NCBI GenBank assembly: GCA_945787445.1
Contig: CALZHT010000011.1
Location: forward strand, 1 to 46,151
Source: an uncultured Desulfobulbaceae bacterium
Lineage (GTDB): Bacteria; Desulfobacterota; Desulfobulbia; Desulfobulbales; CALZHT01
Length of the DNA: 46,151 bases
Reading direction: 5' to 3'
Below are positions 26,992 through 36,123 of the stretch, piece by piece. The notes under the pieces are model-generated. The model ran no database searches and was not told the origin of the DNA. It saw nothing but the letters and a program-made list of their open reading frames with translations. The position numbers were made by a program, and so were the translations under genes. Numbering within the stretch: the stretch's first letter is position 1; every line of letters starts with the position of its first letter.

Positions 26992-27318
26992 TTATGACGC
27001 AAAAAGTGTAAAGAGATCTGCCTTTTCTTCAACGGTAACGTGGCATGATTCTTCTCGGGTTGCATGGGTAACATGGCAGATCCTGTTTTTGCCCTCCGCC
27101 TTAGCCTTATTAAGACCGGCGCAGGCCATCTCGATAAGTGCCTTGCTATCCGTCATGGTATTAATTTCATAACAAATACCTATGTCGATCAGGACAAGGC
27201 CTAAATTTTCTTTGTTCTTTCCAGGGACCCGAATGGTATGAAAAGAAAAATGCGGTGCTTTTTGTTCAATGTCTTCAAGAAATTTTTCTTTACTGAATCC
27301 GGATTCCGCAATTTTCAT
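26992..27318 (-). CDS. Small protein resembling the C-terminal half of a GGDEF domain
   Basis: A 108-residue protein. Residues 39-82 (LGLVLIDIGICYEINTMTDS, then ALIEMACAGLNKAKAEGKNRI) align by eye with the last part of diguanylate-cyclase domains, where SIGIA...LLxxADxALYxAKxxGrNrv is conserved. The GG[DE]EF catalytic signature and the N-terminal half are absent, so it cannot be an active cyclase alone. The start overlaps the metG stop by 4 bases (ATGA), so translation is probably coupled, and the MinD/FlhG gene follows after 8 bp. It could be a c-di-GMP sensor remnant, an adaptor or a decayed gene; the clean reading frame and tight spacing favour a working gene. Confidence 0.6.
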   Translation of the reverse strand: MKIAESGFSKEKFLEDIEQKAPHFSFHTIRVPGKNKENLGLVLIDIGICYEINTMTDSKALIEMACAGLNKAKAEGKNRICHVTHATREESCHVTVEEKADLFTLFAS

Positions 27319-29225
27319 GAAATTTTACTGCCAGGAGAGACGTTGTTAGGTACACTGGCCAGGACCAATTTATCGTTGTCTTTTGCCGCCAGAACCATGC
27401 CCTGCGACAGCACGCCCTTCAGTTTTGTCGGTTTGAGATTGGCAACGATAAGGACCTGCTCGCCAATGAGGTCATGGGGTTGGTAATGTTTCGCAATGCC
27501 GGCAACTATTGTTCTTTCTTCAGGGGCTTGTACTGTGAGTTTGAGGAGCCGATCGGCTTTGGGAATTTTCTCTGCAGCTACTATGTGCGCCACCCTCAGG
27601 TCGATTTTCATAAACTCATCAAAGGTTATCTGATCACCTTGTGCATGCTTTTTGGGTTTATGGGGCTGTTTTTCTGTAACAGGTTTAGAGGCCGGCTTTG
27701 GTGGGTTTTTCTTGAGATCAAGCCTTGGAAAGAGAGACGGGATGCTTTGCATGGCAGTACCGGGATGGAGAAGGCCCCATTTTCCTTGGCCCTTTATGTC
27801 GGGCTTGGCATCAGCCCCGAGCACGGCCGCCATCTTTTGGGCTGTTTCCGGCATGATTGGATGAAGGGGCAGGCTGATCAACCGCAGAGTTTCGAGAAGA
27901 TAATATAATACGGTGGCTAATCTTTCAGATTGGGCAGGATCTTTGGCAAGCTCCCAAGGGGCATTGGCAACAATATATTTGTTGGCCAGGCTGATTATGG
28001 TCCAAACTTCCATGAGCGCTTTATTAAAGGCAAAACGATTCATTTCCTTTGCATAGTTGTTCAACATGGCTATGGTTGCCTGGGCAAGTTCTTCATCCCC
28101 GGACGATGGCCTCCCTGCTTTTGGGACCTGATTCTCGGCGAATTTTTTTACCATGGTGAGCGAGCGGCTGAAAAGATTGCCGAGATCATTGGCCAGATCA
28201 GAATTCTGGCGGGCCGTAAGGGCTTCAGCGGAATAAGAGGCATCAAGGCCGAAGGACATCTCCCGCAGCAGAAAATATCGGACAGTATCTGCGCCAAACC
28301 GTTCAACCAATTCCCCCGGCTGCACTACATTGCCTATGCTTTTCGACATTTTTGTTTCATTTACATTCCAATACCCATGTACATGAAGACGTCGGTAAGG
28401 AGATAGCCCCATGGATTTGAGCATTGTCGGCCAGTAAATGGCGTGCGGCTTGAGGATATCCTTGGCAATGATATGTTCGGCCGACTCCCACCAAGCGCCG
28501 AAGCCAGGGTAATCCGGATAGCCGATACCGGTCAGGTAATTGATCAGGGCATCAAACCAGACATAGGTGACAAATCGTTCATCAAAGGGTAGAGGGATTC
28601 CCCAGGTCAGCCGACTGGTGGGCCTTGAAATGCAGAGGTCTTCGAGCGGTTCTTTTAAAAAGGAGAGCACTTCGTTGCAATAACGCTCCGGGGTGATGAA
28701 ATCAGGGTTGTTCTTGATGTGATCGATCAGCCACTCCTGATATTTACTCATGCGAAAGAAATAATTGTGCTCTGATATCATGGCAGGAGGCTTTTGATGA
28801 TCGGGGCAGTTGCCGTCGACAAGCTCCTTGTCGGTCAAAAATCGCTCGCATCCCTGACAGTAGAGGCCGGAATAGTCGCTGTAGTAGATGTCGCCCTGGT
28901 CATAAACCTTTTGCAGGATATGTTGTACTGTTTCTATGTGATTTTGATCGGTGGTACGGATAAAAAAATCCGGTTCAATATGAAGGGGAGGCCAGGCATC
29001 CCTGAACATGGCGCTGATGTTGTCTGCATATTCTTTTGGGGAAAGGCCTGCCTCCGTTGCTGCCTGGATCACCTTGTCGCCATGCTCATCCGTGCCGGTT
29101 TGGAAAAGAACTTCTTCTCCCTGCAGCCGTTTAAAGCGGCAGATTGTGTCAGCAACAATAGTCGTATAAGCATGCCCAAGATGAGGTTGGGCGTTTACAT
29201 AAAATATGGGTGTTGTGATATACAT
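27315..29225 (-). CDS. metG: Methionine--tRNA ligase with C-terminal tRNA-binding domain
   Basis: MetRS charges tRNA-Met. The class I HIGH motif reads HLGH (residues 15-18), a zinc-knuckle-like region CQGCERFLTDKELVDGNCPDH lies in the connective domain (shown in part as CQGCERF...NCPDH), and KMSKS occurs near residue 295 (NETKMSKSIGN). The anticodon domain is followed by a C-terminal EMAPII-like domain (about 535-636: FMKIDLRVAHIVAAEKIPKA) that promotes dimerisation and tRNA binding. It has 636 residues and is complete. It starts 14 bp after the PSP1 gene stop. Confidence 0.96.
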   Translation of the reverse strand: MYITTPIFYVNAQPHLGHAYTTIVADTICRFKRLQGEEVLFQTGTDEHGDKVIQAATEAGLSPKEYADNISAMFRDAWPPLHIEPDFFIRTTDQNHIETVQHILQKVYDQGDIYYSDYSGLYCQGCERFLTDKELVDGNCPDHQKPPAMISEHNYFFRMSKYQEWLIDHIKNNPDFITPERYCNEVLSFLKEPLEDLCISRPTSRLTWGIPLPFDERFVTYVWFDALINYLTGIGYPDYPGFGAWWESAEHIIAKDILKPHAIYWPTMLKSMGLSPYRRLHVHGYWNVNETKMSKSIGNVVQPGELVERFGADTVRYFLLREMSFGLDASYSAEALTARQNSDLANDLGNLFSRSLTMVKKFAENQVPKAGRPSSGDEELAQATIAMLNNYAKEMNRFAFNKALMEVWTIISLANKYIVANAPWELAKDPAQSERLATVLYYLLETLRLISLPLHPIMPETAQKMAAVLGADAKPDIKGQGKWGLLHPGTAMQSIPSLFPRLDLKKNPPKPASKPVTEKQPHKPKKHAQGDQITFDEFMKIDLRVAHIVAAEKIPKADRLLKLTVQAPEERTIVAGIAKHYQPHDLIGEQVLIVANLKPTKLKGVLSQGMVLAAKDNDKLVLASVPNNVSPGSKIS

Positions 29226-29239
29226 CTTTATGAATGAAA

Positions 29240-30154
29240 TTATTCCTTGCTCTTTTTCTCTTTGGCAATTTTGCCGACAGGCTTAGCGTCTTGCCACTCA
29301 GCGCGCGTCAGCATCACGGGTTTTTCGTCTTTTCCGATTTTTATCGCAAGTATGGTTTCGTTGAGTATGTTGTTCTGCAAGACTTTAAATGTTTCGCCTT
29401 CTATGGAAATGTTTTTGCCAGGTTTGGGCATTATTTTTTTAATGGCCTTGTACGTTGCATGCTCATAGGTCAGACAGCAAAGCAAACGATTACATATGCC
29501 GGATATTTTGCTGGGATTCAAGGGGAGATCCTGCTCTTTTGCCATTTTTATGGATACAGGCTCAAAGTTTTTAATGAATGAGGCACAGCAAAGTTCCCTA
29601 CCGCAGCAGCCGAGGCCGCCGATCATTTTTGTTTCGTGCCTGACCCCGATTTGTCTGATTTCCACCCTGGTCCTGAATTCCTGCACCAGGTCTTTAACCA
29701 GTTCACGGAAATCGACCCGGTTTTCAGCAGTAAAATAAAAGATTATCTTGCTGCCGTTAAAGAACCGCTCAACCTTTGTCAACTTCATTTCCAGTTTATG
29801 TTTGGCAATGTAATGCTGGCACAGGTCGAAAGCTTCCTTTTCACGCACAATAAGACTATGGTATTTTTCAGATTCCTCCCTGGTACCGCGCCTGACTATG
29901 GTATACAGAGGATTATGCTTGTCATCTTTGCCAGGGAGACATTGCGGGCCCAGGCCGAACACCACGGCCGGTTCCAAGCCGTGATCAGAGTTAACCAGAA
30001 TTATTTCGTCCGTATTCAGGTTTTTTATTTTGGAGAGTGCGAAAAAGATCTGTTCATTCTGGCGGAATTGTATGCGGTAGCATTTCTCTTCCGGCTTGTC
30101 CTGGTTCTTGTTTTCAGTCTGTGCACCTTCTGCTATTTCTGATGTTGCTGTCAT
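29240..30154 (-). CDS. PSP1-domain protein (RicT/YaaT-like)
   Basis: A 304-residue cytosolic protein with the PSP1 C-terminal domain. The conserved cysteine sets GGLGCCGRELCCASF and GICNRLLCCLTYEH are intact; in Bacillus RicT the equivalent complex binds [4Fe-4S] clusters and controls RNase Y and phosphorelay proteins. The ~25 residues before the domain are polar and unstructured, and the C-terminus is Lys-rich. It lies between holB and metG on one strand, the same order (holB - yaaT-type) as in many bacteria. Role in this organism is inferred only from the family. Confidence 0.88.
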   Translation of the reverse strand: MTATSEIAEGAQTENKNQDKPEEKCYRIQFRQNEQIFFALSKIKNLNTDEIILVNSDHGLEPAVVFGLGPQCLPGKDDKHNPLYTIVRRGTREESEKYHSLIVREKEAFDLCQHYIAKHKLEMKLTKVERFFNGSKIIFYFTAENRVDFRELVKDLVQEFRTRVEIRQIGVRHETKMIGGLGCCGRELCCASFIKNFEPVSIKMAKEQDLPLNPSKISGICNRLLCCLTYEHATYKAIKKIMPKPGKNISIEGETFKVLQNNILNETILAIKIGKDEKPVMLTRAEWQDAKPVGKIAKEKKSKE

Positions 30155-30216
30155 GATTATTTAAAACACTCTGTATTTGATGAAATCGTAAAAAGTTTTT
30201 TCCAAAGATAACGTTA

Positions 30217-30308
30217 GAGACCAGAATAACACCTTGTCCTTTCAGGAAATTAGCTCGGTAGCCTCCGTGTTCTCTCAAGTGAATGTATTGTTTTTTTGAG
30301 TCTGTCAA
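30217..30308. repeat. CTCTGTG-type dispersed repeat, copy B, between holB and the PSP1 gene
   Basis: Shares CCTCCGTG, TCTC, GTGAATG and GAGTCTGTCAA in order with the copy upstream of recA at 4878-4968. It interrupts the holB to PSP1 gene spacing (203 bp). No gene is supported in the spacer. Confidence 0.55.
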
Positions 30309-30357
30309 GTTTGTATTGTTCCATAGTAAAGGGAGCGTACAAATGCGAACAATACCA

Positions 30358-31353
30358 TTAAAGTAAGGCAAAGAAAAGCACTTCGCAGATTAACGTACGG
30401 TTGCAGTTGCGAAAAAGTTGTCGCTTTGCTGCGTCGATATGACGTAATTTTTCCGCAAGTTCGTGAACGCTCCAGCGCCCCTTAACGGAATCGAGCGCCG
30501 GTATGAGATCGCAACTCATCATGTGCTCGTTCTCTGCTCCGGTCGCTTGCAGCATAAGGTCCCGGATCCATATGGTTAAAAGATCAAACAACTCTTCAAG
30601 GTTTTCTTTGAGCTGGGCGGCCTTGGCAGCCAACGAGAAAACCGGTTCAATCGCTCCACTCGAAGCACGCGTCAGCTGCACGAGATTTTCAATAATTTCT
30701 TTGCGAATGGCCAGGATATTCTTTTGTTGCAAAAGTTTTGCAAGCCCGAGTCTCCCTTCAGAGACTGCGGATAAGGTTGCGGCGGTATCTTCCGGAAGCC
30801 CTTCCTGGACAAGAATCCGGCTGACATCACCATATGGTAGTGGGAAAAAGGGAACGACCTGACATCGGGAAAGGATGGTGGGCAGGATATCGGCGGAATC
30901 CTGGGCAGTGAGGATCAGCACCGTATTTTCCCGGGGTTCTTCCAGGGTTTTAAGCAGGCTGTTTGCCGCTTCACGCCGCATGAGATGAACCTTGGTCAGC
31001 ACCACGGTCCGGTACTGCGCTTCAAGGGGAGGGAAGCGTAAAGCAGCCTTGAGTTCACGGATCTGGTTGATTTTTATGGCAGAACCTTGCGGTTCAATGA
31101 GCAGGAGATCCGGATGCGTTCCTGAGCGATATTTGATACAGGAAGGGCATTTCCCGCAAGCATCATGGTCGTTTCTTGCCTGGCAATTGATTAAGGCGCT
31201 GAAGGCCAGGGCCATGCTCCTTTTGCCAATCCCGGATGGTCCATTGAAAAGGAAGGCGTGACTTATTTTTGCATGGGCAACGGATTTCAGCAGCAGCTCT
31301 TGTGCTTTTGCCTGGCCAACAAGATCAGTAAAAAAGAGGAATGGACCGCTCAT
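30358..31353 (-). CDS. holB: DNA polymerase III subunit delta'
   Basis: Delta' is the stator of the clamp loader that places the sliding clamp on DNA. The protein (331 residues) has a P-loop-like GPSGIGKR (residues 38-45), the four-cysteine zinc module C57-x8-C66-x2-C69-x2-C72, and the SRC motif (LSRCQVVPF), all typical of delta'. The family name is secure because of DLVGQAKAQELL and NSLLKTLEEP. The start ATG 31353 overlaps the stop of the upstream OB/HD gene by 4 bases. No thymidylate kinase gene accompanies it, unlike in many genomes. Confidence 0.93.
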   Translation of the reverse strand: MSGPFLFFTDLVGQAKAQELLLKSVAHAKISHAFLFNGPSGIGKRSMALAFSALINCQARNDHDACGKCPSCIKYRSGTHPDLLLIEPQGSAIKINQIRELKAALRFPPLEAQYRTVVLTKVHLMRREAANSLLKTLEEPRENTVLILTAQDSADILPTILSRCQVVPFFPLPYGDVSRILVQEGLPEDTAATLSAVSEGRLGLAKLLQQKNILAIRKEIIENLVQLTRASSGAIEPVFSLAAKAAQLKENLEELFDLLTIWIRDLMLQATGAENEHMMSCDLIPALDSVKGRWSVHELAEKLRHIDAAKRQLFRNCNRTLICEVLFFALL

Positions 31354-32438
31354 TTTTTTGTGAAGAGGTGAATTTGCTTAGTATCTTTTTGATTCTTTTG
31401 CCGATCTTCCGGCCCAGATGACACGGTATCAGCAGAGAATTTTTTGTCGGGCGAAATATTTGCAGAATCGTGCCCATCATGGCCTTGGACCAAGAGAAAG
31501 CGTTCAAGGTTTCTTTGAAAATCAGTCCATTGGTAGCCCGGTTCCGCTTTTTGCCCGGCAAGCCTGTTGATATAATTCACCTTTGAGTCAAGGTCGTCGA
31601 GAAAATGGAGGACAAAGGCTTCCAGGGTCATGGGCAGCGTGGGTGAGCCGAATTCATGCTGGCCGTGATGGCTCAAAATAAGGTGCTTGATCATGACCGC
31701 GTAGCTTTCCGGGAAATCGGCCAGCTGCGCGATGCGCTCCTGGATCATTTCCACTCCGAGGACCATGTGTCCCATTAACCGCCCCTGGGCGGAATAGTCG
31801 AAAGGGTATACCTCATAGGAAAATTCTTTTATTTTGCCGATATCATGCAGCATTGCTCCGGCCAGGAGCAGAGACCGGTCGATTGTCGGGTACAGGGTGG
31901 AGACCATTTCCGCCAATCGGGCAACAGAGACAGTGTGTTCCAGTAATCCTCCTATGTAGGCATGGTGCATCATTTTGGCGGCAGGCGCCTTGGTAAAGGC
32001 ATGCATGAATTGCGCAGAACTGAAAAAGCTCTGCAGGAGTTCAGTTACATGGCGGTCCTTGATGCTCTCGACAATATCTACAAGTTCCTGCGTAAGGGTT
32101 GGGATATCAAGATCCGTTGCCGGCAGAAACAGGGACATGTCCAGGGATGGGTCATCAACAGCATGAATTGCATTGATTTTGAGTTGCAGTTCTCCTCTGT
32201 ACGCCTGGGCATGGGCTGAGAGAAAGATTATTTTTCCCGGCTGACAGTCGGGGGCATAGCGGTCCGCTTCTTCCCAGACCCTTGCGGCCATTTCTCCGGA
32301 GTTGTCCATTACAGTAAGCATGAGATATGGTTTGCCGGTGCGGGTTTCCGCCCGGGCCATTGTTTTGACGAGAAAGAGCCCTTCAGCGCTTTGGTTGTCG
32401 GTAATTTCTTTTATGAGGATGCCTTTTGCAGGATTCAT
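31350..32438 (-). CDS. OB-fold plus HD-domain protein, YhaM-like 3'-5' exoribonuclease
   Basis: A 362-residue two-domain protein. The N-terminal OB fold (about residues 1-95: LMLTVMDNSGEMAARVWEEAD) and the HD phosphohydrolase domain (HHAYIGGLLEHT at 158-169, the HD pair 198-199 in MLHDIGKI, and LSHHGQHEFGSP) match YhaM, a 3'-5' exoribonuclease. The last ~60 residues are a charged tail. It overlaps holB by 4 bases and follows purL by 28 bp, so it sits in the purL - YhaM-like - holB transcript. Nuclease activity is inferred. Confidence 0.85.
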   Translation of the reverse strand: MNPAKGILIKEITDNQSAEGLFLVKTMARAETRTGKPYLMLTVMDNSGEMAARVWEEADRYAPDCQPGKIIFLSAHAQAYRGELQLKINAIHAVDDPSLDMSLFLPATDLDIPTLTQELVDIVESIKDRHVTELLQSFFSSAQFMHAFTKAPAAKMMHHAYIGGLLEHTVSVARLAEMVSTLYPTIDRSLLLAGAMLHDIGKIKEFSYEVYPFDYSAQGRLMGHMVLGVEMIQERIAQLADFPESYAVMIKHLILSHHGQHEFGSPTLPMTLEAFVLHFLDDLDSKVNYINRLAGQKAEPGYQWTDFQRNLERFLLVQGHDGHDSANISPDKKFSADTVSSGPEDRQKNQKDTKQIHLFTKK

Positions 32439-32466
32439 CGATATTGCCAGCCCTTAAAGATGTTCA

Positions 32467-35457
32467 TCAGAAATCAAGTGTCTTCTGCCAGCAGGATTTG
32501 AGTTCGGCCATTGTTTCGTTGAGGATGATCTCACCGGCAAACCCTTGCAGTTGCAAGACCGGATCATCAATTACCGTGCCGACCTGGGCAATGGCAATGC
32601 CTGCCATTGTATTCTCAAACTCTTCCTTCTTGGCAGGAGAAACGGTGATGACAAAACGGCTTTGGGACTCTGAAAAGAGCAGGATATCCTCGCGGTCGAT
32701 ATCTTCCATCGGTACCTTGCCTAAATCGATGTCCAGACCGAGTCCGCCGGCAAAACCGGTCTCGGCCAGGGCAACACCCAGGCCGCCGTCCGAACAATCA
32801 TGGCATGAGGCAAGCAACCCCTCGGATATGGCCTTGGCCAGCGACCGATAGCCGGCAAGGGCTTCCTGTTCACGTACCTTGGGGACCGAGTTGCCAATGG
32901 CGCCATATTGCCCGGCATATTCAGACGCTCCCAGTTCCGGGCGGGTTATGCCAAGGACGTATACCAGATCGCCTCCTTTTTTTGCATCCATGGTCAGCGC
33001 TTTTCTGACATCATCGATTTTGGCAACCACGGAAAAAAGCAGGGTGGGCGGGATGGATATTTTGGTGTCGCCCACCAGATAGTCGTTTTTCATGCTGTCT
33101 TTTCCGGATATGCATGGAACCCCGTAGGCTTTGGTGTAATGGGCCAGGGCCTGGTTGGCGCGAACAAGCTGGGCAAGTTTGTAAGGGCCGTCCGGTGTTT
33201 TTTCCGAGAGGATCGGGTCACACCAGCAGAAGTTATCGAGTCCGGCCATAACTTCAAGATTTGCCCCCACACAGAGAGCATTGCGCACTCCTTCATCAAC
33301 GGCGCAGGCCACCATGTGGTAGGTATCGATATCCGAGTAGCGCGGCGCGATGCCGTGGGCAATTACCAATCCTTCGTAAGTGTCAAGAACAGGGCGGTGC
33401 ACTGCCGCGTCGCTGGGGCCATCGTTTACCTGACCGGTAAGCGGTTTTACCACACTGCCGCCCTGCACCTCGTGGTCGTATTGCCGGACAACATACTCTT
33501 TACTGCAGACATTGAGGCGCGAAAGAATGTTTTTGAGTTCCTTGCCCAGATCAGGTTTGGCAGGAAATTTGGGCTCGTGGTGGATTTCGGGCTCCCATTT
33601 TGCCGTCATCTGCATGGGCGGAAGCCCTTTATGGACAAAGTCCATGTCCAGATAGGCAATGGTATCGCCTTTATAGAGAATATGGAATTTGCCGGAATTG
33701 TTGAAGGTTCCGAGGACCGTTGCTTCGACATCCATCTTTTCGCAGAGAGCCAGGAACGCATCCAGCTTTTCCGGCGCCACTGCCAGAGTCATTCTTTCCT
33801 GGGCTTCGGAGACAAAGATTTCCCAGGGCTGCAGCCCGGCATATTTTAAGGGCGCCTTGTCAAGATGCAGCTCAAAGCCGCCGCTGTCCTCGGCCATTTC
33901 GCCTACTGATGAGGAAAGACCGCCGGCGCCGTTGTCGGTGATACAGTTGTAGAGACCCATATCCCTTGCCTTGAGCAAACAGTCAAACATCTTTTTCTGG
34001 GTGATGGGGTCGCCGATCTGTACTGCAGTGGCCGGAGAATTCTCATGCAATTCCTCTGATGAAAATGTCGCCCCATGGATGCCGTCCTTGCCGATGCGGC
34101 CGCCGGTCATGACAATATAGTCGCCCGGCAGGGCCTTTTTGGTTTCAGAAGGAATGGTATTGACGAAGGCGGGCATAATACCGACCGTACCGCAAAAGAC
34201 CAAGGGCTTGCCCGCATAACGCTCGTCAAAAACGAGCGAACCGTTCACCGTGGGAATGCCGCTTTTGTTGCCGCCATGCTCCACCCCCTCCCGTACTCCT
34301 TCGAATATTCTTTTCGGGTGCAGGAGGCGGGCCGGAATGGGCTTGTCGTAAAAGGGCGAGGCAAAACAGAAAACATTGGTATTGCAGATAAGTTTTGCGC
34401 CCATGCCGGTGCCAAAAGGATCCCGGTTGACGCCTACAATGCCGGTGAGGGCGCCGCCATAGGGATCAAGGGCCGAAGGGCTGTTGTGGGTTTCAACCTT
34501 GAAGACCACGTTCCAGTCCCGGTTAAAGCGGATAACCCCGGCGTTATCCTTGAAAACCGAGAGGCACCAGTCGTTTTCCCCCATTTTCTTACGGATCTCG
34601 TCGGTTGGTTTCCTGATATAGGTATCAAAAAGGCTGTGCACCATGGAAGTTTGGCCTGCCGGAACATCTTCATACTCGATGTCGCCATTAAATATTTTAT
34701 GCTTGCAGTGTTCAGACCAGGTCTGGGCCAGGGCTTCCAATTCAACGTCAGTTATTTTTTCGCTTAGACCCTGAGCAGTCCTTTTCTCTTTAACCTCCGG
34801 AGTGGCCAGATAGGAGCGCATGATCTTCATTTCGTCCAGGGTAAGGGCAAGAATGCCCTCTTTGCTGATGCGGACCAGTTCTTCATCAGAAACATCAAGG
34901 TCAATCCGGGCAACCTGTCCTTTGTCCTCGCCGATAACCCTAGGCGCGAAAGGTTCCAGGCCGCCGGCCTTGACAAAATCATCGTGCGCCATGATGGTGA
35001 ATCTCTGGATGAGTTCGTTGGCCAGCAATTTTTTAGCGATGGTTTCACTCTGTTCTTTGGTGATGGGACCGGAGATCAAATATTGGATGGAAGTGTAGAC
35101 CGCTTCGCCCCTGCTTAATTTGCGGCCCAGCATGAGTTCCAGGGCCTGAGCAGCGGTGCGGCCTTCATTGTCGGTCACCCCGGGACGAAATCCCACTTCA
35201 ATGAGCCAGTCGAAGGTGATTTTCCAGGCAAGGGCCAGGGGGCCGAGGGAATAATCCTGGGTGACCGGATCGCAAAACGGTCCTTGCGCCGCCTCTTGCA
35301 GTTCGACCTCATTGAAATCGGCATCTACCGTAAAAACCTTGATGGTCCGCACAGATTCGGCAGGTATGTGCAGGTCTGATCTGATTCTGCTTTTGGTCTG
35401 CTCCCCGAATGAATCGGTAAAGGCGGGCTTTAGTCCGACTTGGATGCGTGCAAGCAT
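32467..35457 (-). CDS. purL: Phosphoribosylformylglycinamidine synthase, PurS-PurL fusion
   Basis: FGAM synthase converts FGAR to FGAM in purine biosynthesis, taking ammonia from a glutaminase subunit. At 996 residues the protein lies between small PurL (about 740) and the large single-chain enzyme (about 1300). The extra N-terminal ~160 residues include PurS-like sequence, and the C-terminus ends without the PurQ glutaminase domain, so purQ must be elsewhere. FGAM domain motifs include TWSEHCKHKIFN, FKVETHNSPSALDPYGGA (in part: VETHNSPSALDPYGG), GGAGGLSSSVGEM-like NGAGGLSSSVGEMAED and HDCSDGGLGVALAE. ATG 35457 has AGGAG 8 bases upstream. It is the first gene of a long minus-strand cluster. 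Confidence 0.94.
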   Translation of the reverse strand: MLARIQVGLKPAFTDSFGEQTKSRIRSDLHIPAESVRTIKVFTVDADFNEVELQEAAQGPFCDPVTQDYSLGPLALAWKITFDWLIEVGFRPGVTDNEGRTAAQALELMLGRKLSRGEAVYTSIQYLISGPITKEQSETIAKKLLANELIQRFTIMAHDDFVKAGGLEPFAPRVIGEDKGQVARIDLDVSDEELVRISKEGILALTLDEMKIMRSYLATPEVKEKRTAQGLSEKITDVELEALAQTWSEHCKHKIFNGDIEYEDVPAGQTSMVHSLFDTYIRKPTDEIRKKMGENDWCLSVFKDNAGVIRFNRDWNVVFKVETHNSPSALDPYGGALTGIVGVNRDPFGTGMGAKLICNTNVFCFASPFYDKPIPARLLHPKRIFEGVREGVEHGGNKSGIPTVNGSLVFDERYAGKPLVFCGTVGIMPAFVNTIPSETKKALPGDYIVMTGGRIGKDGIHGATFSSEELHENSPATAVQIGDPITQKKMFDCLLKARDMGLYNCITDNGAGGLSSSVGEMAEDSGGFELHLDKAPLKYAGLQPWEIFVSEAQERMTLAVAPEKLDAFLALCEKMDVEATVLGTFNNSGKFHILYKGDTIAYLDMDFVHKGLPPMQMTAKWEPEIHHEPKFPAKPDLGKELKNILSRLNVCSKEYVVRQYDHEVQGGSVVKPLTGQVNDGPSDAAVHRPVLDTYEGLVIAHGIAPRYSDIDTYHMVACAVDEGVRNALCVGANLEVMAGLDNFCWCDPILSEKTPDGPYKLAQLVRANQALAHYTKAYGVPCISGKDSMKNDYLVGDTKISIPPTLLFSVVAKIDDVRKALTMDAKKGGDLVYVLGITRPELGASEYAGQYGAIGNSVPKVREQEALAGYRSLAKAISEGLLASCHDCSDGGLGVALAETGFAGGLGLDIDLGKVPMEDIDREDILLFSESQSRFVITVSPAKKEEFENTMAGIAIAQVGTVIDDPVLQLQGFAGEIILNETMAELKSCWQKTLDF

Positions 35458-35673
35458 GCCTTGCTCCTGGATTGTATTAATGCCGGCTTTACGAGGTATT
35501 GAGCGTGTGTACAGAAAATGGCCGACTGATGAGTAAAAAAATACCTATCCTTTAGGTGGTTGTTTTTCATTTAGAAAAAGCCACTATACCAAAACAAAGG
35601 GTTTTTTAAAATGATATGTCGGTAATTTTTCTGCTGGCCATCATTTCTGAGCTACATAAAACGATATAAAGCC

Positions 35674-35816
35674 AAACCTGTTGATTTATGCTTGGTCTGT
35701 CATTTCAAACGAACGTGAGAAATCTTTTCCAAGGGCAATAGGATTTCTCGCTGTGCTCGAAATGACAAGGACTCTAAGGTGCGAATAAAAAAATGCTGAG
35801 TTTTAGTGGGAATCAG
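35674..35816. repeat. MITE-like repeat, copy 4
   Basis: Core hairpin 35699-35767 (TGTCATTTCAAACGAACG...CTCGAAATGACA), with AACCTGTTGA on the left and GCTGAGTTTTAGTGGGAATCAG on the right, ending at 35816 with a one-base variant of the terminal repeat. It has the same orientation as copy 1. It lies in the 666-bp divergent spacer between purL and pilW. The remaining spacer (35458-35673) shows nothing else. Confidence 0.78.
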
Positions 35817-36012
35817 CGAAAAATTTTTTACTGCCTTGTAAAGGGATTGGGCTGGGGTAAAAAAAATCAATTCCTAACTCATTTTTTCGTTGACTTTCTG
35901 ACAGATATTTGGCACATCTAACACGTATTGTGATCAATGGCTGGGTGGGGATTTTCATATTCCCAGCCGAAGATGATTACAGAAATCTCCTTATTATAAG
36001 GTATTACCTGTT

Positions 36013-36052
36013 TGCGAAACTGCATGATCCGAGGAATCATGCGTTTTTCGCA
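36013..36052 (+). promoter_or_regulatory. Long hairpin in the pilW leader
   Basis: TGCGAAA (36013-36019) pairs with TTTCGCA (36046-36052), and inside it GCATGAT (36022-36028) pairs with ATCATGC (36036-36042) around a CCGAGGA loop. The structure is imperfect but about 14 bp long, ends 71 bp before the pilW start and is followed by two CATTTGTAT direct repeats. It may be an attenuator or RNA-protein site; a T-rich arm also makes it terminator-like. Confidence 0.35.
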
Positions 36053-36123
36053 TTGCTTTTCATTTGTATACATTTGTATGTAAGGAATGGCAGTTATGGT
36101 TTTGCAGGAATAAAGGACAAATA

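Noticed and set aside
32908-33849. Long plus-strand open frame antisense to purL
   Set aside because: Shadow of purL; no recognisable protein sequence and no start signals.
35912-35928. Sigma-54-like site TTGGCACATCTAACAC upstream of pilW
   Set aside because: The -24 part (TGGCAC) is good, but the -12 GC element at the required spacing reads AC, not GC.
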